24,669 bases of DNA. Origin: Crocinitomicaceae bacterium (lineage in GTDB: Bacteria; Bacteroidota; Bacteroidia; Flavobacteriales_D; Crocinitomicaceae). Numbering within the stretch: the first letter of the stretch is position 1; each line of letters opens with the position of its first letter. Shown piece by piece: positions 15,883-24,124 of this stretch. The translations under genes were made by a program, and so were the position numbers. The notes beneath the pieces were generated by a model, which saw only the letters and a program-made list of their open reading frames with translations, was not told the origin of the DNA and made no database searches. The stretch is from positions 1 to 24,669 of the forward strand of contig JAHEMP010000007.1 of the NCBI GenBank assembly GCA_024643585.1. The letters run 5' to 3'.

Positions 15883-17940
15883 ATGATTTTTCTTCGTTTA
15901 GCTTATATGATTCGTTTTTGTACGCTTGCTGTTTCCTTTTTCCTTTTCGGAAATGGATGTCTGCGCGCTGAAAATCAATCGGTTAAATCAAACAATTTTC
16001 TGCCACCACCCGTTTGGTCTTGTATTCAAACCATTGGTTCTGATGTTGTTCTTAAATGGGAACCCGTGCCCGATCCGGGTGGAAATTTTGTCCAATACGA
16101 AGTTTATTCTTTAGAGGACGGGCTTTTAACTACAATATCGAACATTGCCACCACCACCTTTACGCATACTGGTGTAACCACAATTAAAAATTATTACATT
16201 TCCGTAATCGATAATATTACAGGAGCGACAAGCAGTACAACGATAAAAAATATTGTTTTAACTGTCAATAACCCCAATAATGGAACCGCTCTTCTAACTT
16301 GGAACAATTCAGGATTTCCTTTGCCTGCAAGTCCTGCAAGACCGATTCGAATAGAAAGAGAATACCCTGCTGGGAACTGGACAATTCGAGATAGTGTAAT
16401 TTCAACGACAACTCTATACAGAGACACAATCGATATTTGTCAAGCATTTTTAAATTACCGTATTGTTCATCCGGGCAATGGATGCGATTTTACATCCAAT
16501 GCTATGGGCGATGTTTTTGAAGACAAAATCACACCTGATATTCCTGTAATTTCTAATGTCACCATTGATACGCTTACCGGAAACGTAAATCTTTTTTGGA
16601 ACGTTAATGGGCAGCCCGACACCTATGGTTACGTCGTTTATTTGATGGATGCAAATGGATTTTTAGTAGAGATTGATACGGTTTGGGGAATAGGAAACAC
16701 GAGTTATTCCTATGCCGAAAATACGACAAATGGACCTTTGACTTATTCGATAGCTGCTTTTGACAGTTGTTATACATCTTCGGTTCCGCCAACTTTTCAA
16801 ACTTCAGCCAAGGCGGATGTACACACCACAGTATTTCTATCTGGCACATATAGCGAATGTGGGTCAGTTGCGGATTTAAACTGGACGGATTATGCCGGCT
16901 GGGATATTGACTATTTTGACCTTTTTTATCACGACAACTCTTCTGGATGGATAACCATTTCAAATATCAATGGGAATCAGCAGAGCATCGTTTTACCAAA
17001 CACTTCCATTTATAAATTTGTAGTTAAGGCCTACAGTTTAGATGGTAGAATTACTTTTTCAAATAGTATACAGCTTTCCGCTACCTCTTCCCCCGCTCCG
17101 ACCATTAATTATGTCGCCTCGGCATCGGTAATCAATCAACAAGTTAATTTAAAGCATTTTGTGGATACATCTGGAAATGTTTCAGCTATCGCCTTTGAAT
17201 GGTTGCAAAAAAATGGCACATTTAAAGAAGTCGGCAGAGTTCCCGTGTTTTTGCCGTTTACATCCTTTATCCATGCCGATGCAAATGTTGAACAGATTAA
17301 TACCTACCGAGCCGTAGTCATTGACAGTTGTGGAAATCAAACCATAATTTCGGATACTGTTAAAACCACCGTTTTGGATGTAGTAGGGGATTCCTTAAAT
17401 ATGATTAATCAGATAAGTTGGACGCCCTATATTGGATTTGACGGACCCATACTTGATTATGAAATTTATAGATCGATAGATGGAGTTTTAGATCCAATTC
17501 CTTTGGCAAATGTCGGACCAGTTACTTATGATTATTCCGATTATGTTGGTGAAGAAAATGTTCGAAACACCCTATGCTACCATGTCGTAGCGATTGAGGG
17601 TATTAATTCTTTTGGCTTTGCGGAAACAGCAAATAGCAACGTGCAATGCTCTGAATTTCCTCCTAGAGTTTTTATACCCAACGCCTTTACTCCAAATGGC
17701 TTCAATCCCATTTTTAGACCCGAATACTCTTATATGGAGTTTCCCGATTTCTACATGAAGATTATTGATCGATGGGGACACGTCATTTTTGAAACAGACA
17801 ATCCGATAACGGGATGGAATGGGACATTATTGGATGGAACTGAACTAGCACCAAACGATAATTACAAGTATTTAATTCGGTTTTATGGAATTGACGATTT
17901 GGAAATGATTTTTACTGGACATTTCACACTTCTTCGATAA
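15883..17940 (+). CDS. Fibronectin-like secreted protein with T9SS type B sorting domain
   Basis: The 685-residue protein has a signal peptide whether it starts at 15883 or at the ATG 15907 (MIRFCTLAVSFFLFGNGC). The body, about residues 40-590, is a chain of fibronectin type III-like or Ig-like beta domains with recurring phrases such as NVNLFWNVNG, VADLNWTDYAGWD and INQISWTPY. Several cysteines come singly within domains. Residues about 595-685 form the gliding-motility-associated type B domain: FIPNAFTPNGFNP, IIDRWGHVIFET, GWNGT and a final TLLR. It is expected on the surface or secreted. No enzymatic motif is visible. The GT9 gene starts 15 bases later, with a promoter -7 element between them. 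Confidence 0.88.
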   Translation: MIFLRLAYMIRFCTLAVSFFLFGNGCLRAENQSVKSNNFLPPPVWSCIQTIGSDVVLKWEPVPDPGGNFVQYEVYSLEDGLLTTISNIATTTFTHTGVTTIKNYYISVIDNITGATSSTTIKNIVLTVNNPNNGTALLTWNNSGFPLPASPARPIRIEREYPAGNWTIRDSVISTTTLYRDTIDICQAFLNYRIVHPGNGCDFTSNAMGDVFEDKITPDIPVISNVTIDTLTGNVNLFWNVNGQPDTYGYVVYLMDANGFLVEIDTVWGIGNTSYSYAENTTNGPLTYSIAAFDSCYTSSVPPTFQTSAKADVHTTVFLSGTYSECGSVADLNWTDYAGWDIDYFDLFYHDNSSGWITISNINGNQQSIVLPNTSIYKFVVKAYSLDGRITFSNSIQLSATSSPAPTINYVASASVINQQVNLKHFVDTSGNVSAIAFEWLQKNGTFKEVGRVPVFLPFTSFIHADANVEQINTYRAVVIDSCGNQTIISDTVKTTVLDVVGDSLNMINQISWTPYIGFDGPILDYEIYRSIDGVLDPIPLANVGPVTYDYSDYVGEENVRNTLCYHVVAIEGINSFGFAETANSNVQCSEFPPRVFIPNAFTPNGFNPIFRPEYSYMEFPDFYMKIIDRWGHVIFETDNPITGWNGTLLDGTELAPNDNYKYLIRFYGIDDLEMIFTGHFTLLR

Positions 17941-17943
17941 TTC

Positions 17944-17951
17944 TATCTTTG
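17944..17951 (+). promoter_or_regulatory. -7 element TATCTTTG just upstream of the GT9 gene
   Basis: TATCTTTG fits the Bacteroidota -7 consensus TAnnTTTG exactly. Its end is 4 bases before the GTG at 17956, so transcription would start at or next to the start codon. No good TTG lies 17-23 bases upstream (the nearest is ATTTC), so the promoter is incomplete. Confidence 0.4.
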
Positions 17952-17955
17952 TGAA

Positions 17956-18924
17956 GTGAAAAAAATTCTAGTCATTCAAACTGCATTCTTAGGTGATGTT
18001 ATTCTGGCAACACCTATCGCTGAAAATTTAAAGTTGAATTTTCCCGATGTCGAGATACATTATGTGGTCAAAAAAGGCAATGAATCTCTGCTTACAAATC
18101 ATAAATTCATTGATAAGGTTTGGGTTTTCGATAAAAAGAATGGGAAATTTAAAAACATTTTTTCCTTATCTAAAAGTTTGCGAAAAGAGAAGTTTGATCT
18201 TGTATTTAATCTTCATCGCTTTGCCAGTTCAGGAATAATTGCAGTTTTAGCTAGAGGCAAAAAACTCTTTGGCTTTAAGAAAAATCCTTTGTCGGTTTTT
18301 TACACAAAAAGTTACCCACACGACATTGGAAATGGGCAGCACGAAGTAGACCGTAATCTTTCGCTTTTAGCATCCCTTAATCTACCATCGCTTTTAAGAA
18401 GACCTTCTTTGTTCCCTTCCCCAGCAGACGAAAACGAAGTGAAAGATTTAAAATCCACAACTTATTTCTGTATTGCACCAGCAAGTGTTTGGGCGACGAA
18501 ACAATTACCAAAGTTCAAGTGGATAGAATTACTCAAAATTTTATCGAAAAAAGGACAAATATTCGTTCTCGGAAGTCCCGATGACACTTCTTTTTGTCAA
18601 GAATTGATCGATGAGGCGTCTATTGAAGCTGTCAATTTAGCGGGAAAATTAAGTTTGCTCCAATCGGCAGCTTTGATGCGCGATGCTGAACGCAGTTATG
18701 TAAATGATTCGGGGCCACTGCATCTCGCCTCATCTGTCAATGCCAATGTTACTGCTTTCTTTTGTTCTACAATTCCTGCATTTGGATTTGGTCCATTATC
18801 CGATGATTCTATCGTGCTCGAAGAAGGAGAAAAAATAAGTTGTCGACCTTGTGGCTTACACGGTTACAAAGAATGTCCTTTAGGTCATTTCAAATGTGGA
18901 GAAATTGACTTGAGTCGAATTTAA
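17956..18924 (+). CDS. Glycosyltransferase family 9 (heptosyltransferase-like)
   Basis: The 322-residue protein starts at GTG with MKKILVIQTAFLGDVILATP, the GT9 N-terminal loop with the conserved GDV. The C-terminal Rossmann half holds APASVWATKQLP (acceptor/donor region), LVFNLHRF, VNDSGPLHLASS and the cysteine-rich end CRPCGLHGYKECPLGHFKC. These are features of LPS core heptosyltransferases (WaaC/WaaF/RfaQ group). It should act at the inner face of the cytoplasmic membrane in lipopolysaccharide or surface-glycan assembly, with an ADP-heptose-type donor; the exact sugar is not deducible. Its stop codon overlaps that of the convergent GNAT gene (TTAA, 18921-18924). Confidence 0.9.
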   Translation: MKKILVIQTAFLGDVILATPIAENLKLNFPDVEIHYVVKKGNESLLTNHKFIDKVWVFDKKNGKFKNIFSLSKSLRKEKFDLVFNLHRFASSGIIAVLARGKKLFGFKKNPLSVFYTKSYPHDIGNGQHEVDRNLSLLASLNLPSLLRRPSLFPSPADENEVKDLKSTTYFCIAPASVWATKQLPKFKWIELLKILSKKGQIFVLGSPDDTSFCQELIDEASIEAVNLAGKLSLLQSAALMRDAERSYVNDSGPLHLASSVNANVTAFFCSTIPAFGFGPLSDDSIVLEEGEKISCRPCGLHGYKECPLGHFKCGEIDLSRI

Positions 18925-19430
18925 AATTTCTTAAGCATTACGAAATCTTCCATTAGAAATCCATCACCTATTTCAATGTCTTCTTCTTTTATTATTTCGA
19001 AGCCAGCCTTTTTATAAAAATTTAGTGCTCGATTATAGCGATTAACATTGAGGTGCAAGCCTAAATACCCATTCGAAAGAGCATATTGTTCTATCTTTTT
19101 TAGCATTAATCGTCCCAGGCCTTTTCGATGAAATTCAGGTTTTAAATAAATCTTATGAATTCTAAATAATCCATGTTCAGGATAATTTCCTTCTACACCG
19201 ACAAAACCAATAATTGTATCGTCCAATTTTAAAAAATAAAACAAATGACCTTTATCTATTTGTTGTCTAAGGGAATCCGGATTGTACATCCAATTCAACA
19301 TATAGTCTATTTGTTTGGGACTTAGGATGTCAGCAAATGTAATTGGCCATATTTCATGGGCTAACTCAGATAAGAGCTCCATTTCACTTTTATTGGCTTC
19401 AATGAATTGATATTCTTCTGAAACATCCAT
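18921..19430 (-). CDS. GNAT family N-acetyltransferase
   Basis: This 169-residue GNAT protein has motif A at IYLKPEFHRKGLGRLMLKKIE (acetyl-CoA loop RKGLGR, residues 102-107) and motif B at NRYNRALNFYKKAGF (130-144). The N-terminal helix ELAHEIWPITFADIL (22-36) matches small GNATs of the ribosomal-protein or metabolite type. The substrate is unknown. It is convergent with the GT9 gene and shares four bases at the stops. Its promoter overlaps the start codon of the divergent outer membrane protein gene, so the two may interfere. Confidence 0.88.
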   Translation of the reverse strand: MDVSEEYQFIEANKSEMELLSELAHEIWPITFADILSPKQIDYMLNWMYNPDSLRQQIDKGHLFYFLKLDDTIIGFVGVEGNYPEHGLFRIHKIYLKPEFHRKGLGRLMLKKIEQYALSNGYLGLHLNVNRYNRALNFYKKAGFEIIKEEDIEIGDGFLMEDFVMLKKF

Positions 19431-19453
19431 ACTTTTGTCGTCAATTATTTCCT

Positions 19454-19482
19454 CAAAGTTAAATCTTAAATACAGCTTTCAA
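19454..19482 (-). promoter_or_regulatory. Bacteroidota-type promoter of the GNAT gene
   Basis: On the minus strand TTG (19482-19480) is followed after 18 bases by TAACTTTG (19461-19454), a perfect -7 element. Transcription would begin near 19448, about 18 bases before the ATG at 19430. The -33 TTG overlaps the ATG of the divergent gene at 19482. Confidence 0.6.
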
Positions 19483-20009
19483 TGAAAAAACTTTTGCTTT
19501 TTATTTCAATTATTATTGCAGCAAATTTCTCCTTTGCCCAAGAAAAACATGGTAACACACTAAATATTGGTTTAGGCTTAGGTTACTATGGTTATTTAGG
19601 AGGATCCGTACCAGCATTGAATATTAATTATGAATTCGATGTCGCCAATAACTTCACGATTGCCCCCTTCATTTCTTTTTGGAGTTATTACTACACTGAA
19701 AGTTACAAAGGAAATAAATATCGATATAGAAGCACTATTGTTCCAGTTGGTGCAAAAGGCTCTTTTTATCTAGATGACTTAGTCAATCTTGATTCTAAAT
19801 TTGATATTTATCTTGGTCTTTCCTTGGGTTTCAATTTGGGATATGGTAGATGGGATGACGGGTACGAAGGTCCAAAATATTCAAGAACCTATAACCCACT
19901 TTATCTTGACTTGCACGCAGGTGCAGAATATCATTTTAATGATAAGCTTGGGATATATTTAGATCTATCGAGTGGTTTTTCAAGTTTAGGATTAGCCATT
20001 CATATGTAA
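19482..20009 (+). CDS. Small outer-membrane beta-barrel protein
   Basis: The 175-residue protein begins with a signal peptide, MKKLLLFISIIIAANFSFAQ. The mature part alternates polar and hydrophobic residues in about eight strands: LNIGLGLGYYGYLG, ALNINYEFDVA, IYLGLSLGFNLGYG, LYLDLHAGAEYHF and LGIYLDLSSGFSSLG. It is rich in Gly, Tyr and Asp turns, as in the eight-stranded OmpX/OmpW-like proteins common in Bacteroidota. The function is unknown: a pore, an adhesin or a structural barrel. The C-terminus ends in alternating hydrophobics (LGLAIHM) rather than the classic aromatic residue. It is followed by a bidirectional terminator shared with the convergent T9SS protein gene. Confidence 0.8.
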   Translation: MKKLLLFISIIIAANFSFAQEKHGNTLNIGLGLGYYGYLGGSVPALNINYEFDVANNFTIAPFISFWSYYYTESYKGNKYRYRSTIVPVGAKGSFYLDDLVNLDSKFDIYLGLSLGFNLGYGRWDDGYEGPKYSRTYNPLYLDLHAGAEYHFNDKLGIYLDLSSGFSSLGLAIHM

Positions 20010-20026
20010 TTCGATTTATCATAAAT

Positions 20027-20062
20027 AAAAAAAGGCTGAATCATTCGACTCAGCCTTTTTTT
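20027..20062. terminator. Bidirectional terminator between convergent genes
   Basis: AAAAAAAGGCTGA (20027-20039) pairs with TCAGCCTTTTTTT (20050-20062) over 13 bp around a 10-base loop, with T or A runs on either side. It lies between the stops of the beta-barrel gene (20009) and the T9SS protein gene (20079) and can serve both. Confidence 0.92.
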
Positions 20063-20078
20063 TATTTCGTTGCTTTCA

Positions 20079-22667
20079 CTATTGTTTAATGAAGACCTTT
20101 TTAACAGAACCTTTATCTGTATTCAACTCTAGAATATACGTTCCGTTTTCAAGGAAACTTGTGTTCAATTTAAATGAATTTGTCACTCCATCATTCGCTT
20201 CTTTTACAATTACTCGACCGTTAATATCAAGTACTTTGTAAGAAGAAATTCCAAATGAATTCGATTCAACATTCAAAACTTCCGTTGTAGGATTTGGGAA
20301 TACCTCTACGAAAGAAGATAAATTAACGCCTTCAATACCCGTTTGGTCAAAACTTATACAATCTGTAGTATCAGAGCATCCACCACCTGCAGGGAAACTG
20401 ATGATACATGCGAATGACCCTGTAAGAACAAGTGGGGTGTATGACGAACCGTTTGCGCCAGCGATATTTGATATAACAGGACATTTGATCCAACGATAGG
20501 TAGCACCAGCTTGAACTGGAACCGATAATGTTGCTCCTGTTTGAGTAACTGTTGTATTAATTACTTGGTAACTTGCCGTCAAGGTAATAACGCTATCGCA
20601 ACCTGCAGCATTCGGAATGGTTCGAGTGTATGTTCCTGGAGCCGTTATCGTTTGTGTTCCAAAAGTCAATGAAAATCCTTCACAAAAAGACTGAGAAATC
20701 GCCGCACTCGTTGGTGACAATTGAACCAATGTTAAAGAAATAGTTGAGTCACAACCAGCAGCATTAGGAATAACTCGAGTATAACTTCCTGCAACAGTCA
20801 ATGTTTGTGTCCCAAAAGTATAGGAAGCACCAGGACAAATTCCAGCTGTAATTGAAGATGTTGAAGGCACTACATTCGTTAATGTTAATGTTATAACACT
20901 ATCACATCCGCCAGCAGATGGCAATGTATCATAGTACGTTCCTGGCAATGTTAAAGCTTGACCTCCGAACGTATAACTTGCGCCAGGGCAAAGACCAGCA
21001 GCTACGCTTGTATTCAATGCTGATACCAAAGAGACCGTTACTGAATCAGTAAATGAACATGTAGCTAAATTAGCAGTTACCACAGCTGTCGTTGTCGCTG
21101 TTGGCGTATAGGAATAAGTAGAACCTGGTCCGTTCTGAGCTACTGTACCATCAATCGTAAAACTATAATTATTAAATATTGTAGAGTTTGTTAAATTGAG
21201 CGGTGTAGCTGCACAAATTGAACCATTTGTAGCATTTGAGGATAATCCAATGCCTGATGAAATAACAGCATCAATCATGAAAACACCATAAGCTTGTGAG
21301 GTAAAAAATCCACCTCCAAACGCATCAAATCCACAATACTTGTTCGGAAGAACGATGTAGGCGTCTTGTGTTGCTAAAGGGAAATAACCAGTCGTTGCAT
21401 TTGCCGTTTGTCTGAATCCATAATAAACAGAATCCCCTGAAACATCAATATTACCGTTGAGGAAAGTCAATTCAACTGTTTGTCCCAAATTACTCGCTAG
21501 AATCGTATAGGAAGCTGTAGAATCAATTATTACACCTGAAGAGTTTAACAATACACCTTTGATTGAATTTCCTGTATTGGCAGCACCTGTCGCAATTCTT
21601 GGACGCACTTTTTTAACATACATTTCTTGGGAGGAAGGCATAACCAAAAGGTTAGCAAAAATACCTGCGCCTGTATTGTAACCCAAACCGCCTGTGACAA
21701 CGTTTCCAGCAGAATAACCTACGGTATCGCAGTATATGTTTTGATTGGCAACTTTAGAGTCATTTGCTGGTTGTTGGTCGGCTGGAACTGAAACAGTCAG
21801 AGTTTGCGACCCTGTAACCGTTTTTGGAACACCCGAGAACGTTAAATTCGCATCTGCTCCTGGAGCAATAGAGGCAATCGTCTGTGTTGTAGTAAATGGA
21901 TTTGCACCTGCAACGGCAAGAGTCACGACTTTATTTGTCAAAGTAGCGCTTGAAGAATTACGAATGGTGGTATATACATTCTGCGTATTACTGAAAAATA
22001 AGTTGTCTTTACCTTTGTCAGCTGTCACTCCCAATACCGCTAAATTGTTCGTGAACGGATTTGGAAAACGGAATCTAATCTCGGGTCTAAAAGCTGAGCT
22101 TCCTGTTAAAACAGCCGGTGGCGTTGTGGTTGCCGAGGCAAGAACTTTAACTCCTCCTCCAATTGTTGTATTACAAAAAACAGAAGCTGCTGTTGTAGAA
22201 AAGGTTGTACCCAAATAATCGTATGCTACGTACAACCCGCCACCCGTATAAACAAATGGTGTGGTTAAAATCACATCAGCTGGACCTATTGCTGCTGGTA
22301 ATGTGAACGCACCGTTGTACACACTTGTCATGGTTCCAATCGCTGTTGTCCATGTTGTAGATTTCAAGTTTGTTACGTCAGCGGTATTCTCCAAATAGAA
22401 TTGGATATTTCCACCTGCTGCAACATCTGGGGCTGTACTAATGGAGAAACCCAAACCATTTAATGAGGTTCCAGTCGGAATCCCTGTTAATTCAGAAGCA
22501 GGGATAATCAAATGTCCGCGTATCGTGGTGTGGGCAGCTGTCCCATTAGGAGCTCTGAGTGTGGAAGTACCTCCATTATTCGCTGGAGCCGGCACCGTAA
22601 GATTTACTTGTGAATTAAGGACGGTTCCAAATAATATTGAACCTAAAATTAGTGTGAGTTTTCTCAT
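20079..22667 (-). CDS. Large surface protein with CARDB-like domain, three 51-residue Cys repeats and T9SS type A sorting domain
   Basis: The 862-residue protein starts with a signal peptide (MRKLTLILGSILFGTVLNSQ). Residues about 20-200 form a Thr/Ala/Gly-rich beta domain (LNGLGFSISTAPD, GGGLYVAYDYLG). Residues about 205-310 resemble CARDB. A further beta region reaches about 480, and then an Ig-like stretch. Three tandem 51-residue repeats begin at Cys560, Cys611 and Cys662, each of the form C-x-G-x-S-x-T-F-G with a second Cys at position 29 (GCDS). From about 785 there is a type A sorting domain (FPNPTTEVLNV, ending KKVFIKQ). No enzymatic motif is seen; a role in adhesion or matrix is a guess from repeat content and export signal. 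The promoter at 22690-22720 is one of the best in the window. Confidence 0.9.
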   Translation of the reverse strand: MRKLTLILGSILFGTVLNSQVNLTVPAPANNGGTSTLRAPNGTAAHTTIRGHLIIPASELTGIPTGTSLNGLGFSISTAPDVAAGGNIQFYLENTADVTNLKSTTWTTAIGTMTSVYNGAFTLPAAIGPADVILTTPFVYTGGGLYVAYDYLGTTFSTTAASVFCNTTIGGGVKVLASATTTPPAVLTGSSAFRPEIRFRFPNPFTNNLAVLGVTADKGKDNLFFSNTQNVYTTIRNSSSATLTNKVVTLAVAGANPFTTTQTIASIAPGADANLTFSGVPKTVTGSQTLTVSVPADQQPANDSKVANQNIYCDTVGYSAGNVVTGGLGYNTGAGIFANLLVMPSSQEMYVKKVRPRIATGAANTGNSIKGVLLNSSGVIIDSTASYTILASNLGQTVELTFLNGNIDVSGDSVYYGFRQTANATTGYFPLATQDAYIVLPNKYCGFDAFGGGFFTSQAYGVFMIDAVISSGIGLSSNATNGSICAATPLNLTNSTIFNNYSFTIDGTVAQNGPGSTYSYTPTATTTAVVTANLATCSFTDSVTVSLVSALNTSVAAGLCPGASYTFGGQALTLPGTYYDTLPSAGGCDSVITLTLTNVVPSTSSITAGICPGASYTFGTQTLTVAGSYTRVIPNAAGCDSTISLTLVQLSPTSAAISQSFCEGFSLTFGTQTITAPGTYTRTIPNAAGCDSVITLTASYQVINTTVTQTGATLSVPVQAGATYRWIKCPVISNIAGANGSSYTPLVLTGSFACIISFPAGGGCSDTTDCISFDQTGIEGVNLSSFVEVFPNPTTEVLNVESNSFGISSYKVLDINGRVIVKEANDGVTNSFKLNTSFLENGTYILELNTDKGSVKKVFIKQ
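20532..20990 (-). repeat. Three tandem 153-bp coding repeats (51 residues each)
   Basis: Units start at 20990, 20837 and 20684 on the minus strand, exactly 153 bases apart. Each begins with a Cys codon, carries TFG six to eight residues later, an aromatic near 19-20 and GCDS at 28-31. Units two and three share near-identical DNA around TTTGTGT-CCAAAAGT and GCATT-GGAAT. Unit one is the most divergent. Confidence 0.9.
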
Positions 22668-22689
22668 AGTTGCTAAATTTTTATTTGGT

Positions 22690-22720
22690 CAAATGTAATC
22701 TAAAAAGATCATGTTGCAAA
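22690..22720 (-). promoter_or_regulatory. Bacteroidota-type promoter of the 862-residue surface protein
   Basis: On the minus strand TTTG (22720-22717) is followed after 19 bases by TACATTTG (22697-22690), an exact match to TTTG-N19-TAnnTTTG. Transcription would start near 22685, about 18 bases before the ATG at 22667. Confidence 0.7.
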
Positions 22721-22769
22721 TTTTTTAACACATTTAGCAAAAAGTGTGAAACCAGTTTTTTTTGAACAA

Positions 22770-22798
22770 AAAAAAGCCCAGTAAAACTGGGCTTTTTT
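22770..22798. terminator. Terminator at the end of the nqr operon
   Basis: A 13-bp perfect stem (22770-22782 with 22786-22798; core agcccagt/actgggct) encloses the 3-base loop AAA, with A and T runs outside. It lies 22 bases after the nqrF stop and ends the nqr transcript on the minus strand. Confidence 0.93.
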
Positions 22799-22820
22799 AA
22801 TTAAATAGATTTAGTGAAAT

Positions 22821-24122
22821 TTAACCTCCAAAATCATCGAAACGAACATTTTCAGAAGGAACTCCCCAATCATCGCACATTTTAATTACTGCTTGATTCA
22901 TCATTGGAGGTCCACAGAAATAAAATTCAATATCCTCAGGATTTTCGTGTTTTGATAAGTATTGATCGATTACCGCTTGATGCACGAAACCGACAAAACC
23001 GTCTCCGTTCGGGTCATCCATATTTTCTTTCGCTACCCAATTATCCTCTGGTAACGCATTGGATAATACCATGTAGAATTTGAAATTCGGAAAATCTTTT
23101 TCTAATGCTCGGAAGTAGTGTATATAGAACAACTCAGCTCTTGAACGACCACCATACCAATACGTAACCTTACGATTCGTTTTTATTGTTTTGAACAACT
23201 CATACAAGTGTGAACGCATTGGAGCCATTCCGGCACCACCACCTACATAAAGCATTTCTGCGTCCGAATCATTGATGAAGAATTCTCCATACGGTCCTGA
23301 AACAACAACCTCATCTCCAACCTTACAATTGAAAATATAAGAAGATGCAATTCCGGGATTTACATTCATCCAACGGTTTGCATTTCTATCAAAGGGAGGT
23401 GCAGCAACACGAACATTCAACATGATTCTTCTACCTTCTGCAGGGTAGGAAGCCATTGAATATGCACGAACAACTTCTTCATCATTCTTCATAACCAAAT
23501 CCAACATTCGGAAAGGACCTTCTGCCCATTCTTGAACGAATTTATCAGGTTGTCCTGGATGGTCATCTGGATGAGCAGTAATATCCATTTCCGAAAATTT
23601 CACTACACATTTTGGGATTTTAATTTGAATATAACCTCCCGCCTTGTAATCCATGTCTTCTGGAATCTCAACGATGAATTCTTTAATGTAGGTCGCAACG
23701 TTGAAGTTAGAAACTACCTTCGCTTTCCATTCTTTAATACCTAGAACTTCTTCTTCAACTTCAATGTGCATGTCCTCTTTCACCTTCACTTGACATCCTA
23801 ATCGCCAATGTGAAGCTATTTCCTTACGAGAAAAATGTGGCTCTTCAGTAGGAAGAATATTACCACCACCCGATTCAACTATACACTTGCATTGAACGCA
23901 GGTACCGCCACCTCCACAAGCCGAAGGTAAAAATATTCCATTTGTACCTAATGTTGAAAGTAAAGTTCCTCCGCCATCAACTTCAATTACTTTATCGTTG
24001 TTGATTGTAATTTTAATTTTTCCTTTTGGAGATAATTTAGCCTTAGCAAATAATAACATTGCTGTCAAGGTCAATACGACAAACAAAAAGGCCGCAATTG
24101 TTATTCCTAATGTCAATCCCAT
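22821..24122 (-). CDS. nqrF: Na+-translocating NADH:quinone reductase subunit F
   Basis: The 433-residue protein has an N-terminal membrane helix (about 4-26). The 2Fe-2S ferredoxin domain follows, with ligands Cys69, Cys75, Cys78 and Cys110 in ACGGGGTCVQC and WRLGC; these correspond to the four ligands of Vibrio NqrF. The FAD-binding segment is RAYSMASYPAEG, the NADH site is YVGGGAGMAPMRS, and the end is EFYFCGPPMM with the invariant FDDFGG at the C-terminus. It is the electron entry subunit: it oxidises NADH and passes electrons into the Na+-pumping complex at the cytoplasmic membrane. It starts 2 bases after the nqrE stop, so the two are co-translated within the nqrABCDEF operon that runs off the right edge. 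A terminator follows at 22770-22798. Confidence 0.97.
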   Translation of the reverse strand: MGLTLGITIAAFLFVVLTLTAMLLFAKAKLSPKGKIKITINNDKVIEVDGGGTLLSTLGTNGIFLPSACGGGGTCVQCKCIVESGGGNILPTEEPHFSRKEIASHWRLGCQVKVKEDMHIEVEEEVLGIKEWKAKVVSNFNVATYIKEFIVEIPEDMDYKAGGYIQIKIPKCVVKFSEMDITAHPDDHPGQPDKFVQEWAEGPFRMLDLVMKNDEEVVRAYSMASYPAEGRRIMLNVRVAAPPFDRNANRWMNVNPGIASSYIFNCKVGDEVVVSGPYGEFFINDSDAEMLYVGGGAGMAPMRSHLYELFKTIKTNRKVTYWYGGRSRAELFYIHYFRALEKDFPNFKFYMVLSNALPEDNWVAKENMDDPNGDGFVGFVHQAVIDQYLSKHENPEDIEFYFCGPPMMNQAVIKMCDDWGVPSENVRFDDFGG

Positions 24123-24124
24123 GA

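Noticed and set aside
16604..16963. 119-residue minus-strand open frame in the fibronectin-like gene
   Set aside because: It is antisense to a repetitive beta-domain gene, with odd composition and no family match.
21745..22218. 157-residue plus-strand open frame inside the surface protein gene
   Set aside because: It is a long shadow frame caused by the Thr/Ala/Val-rich codons of the gene opposite. No start context or motif supports it.
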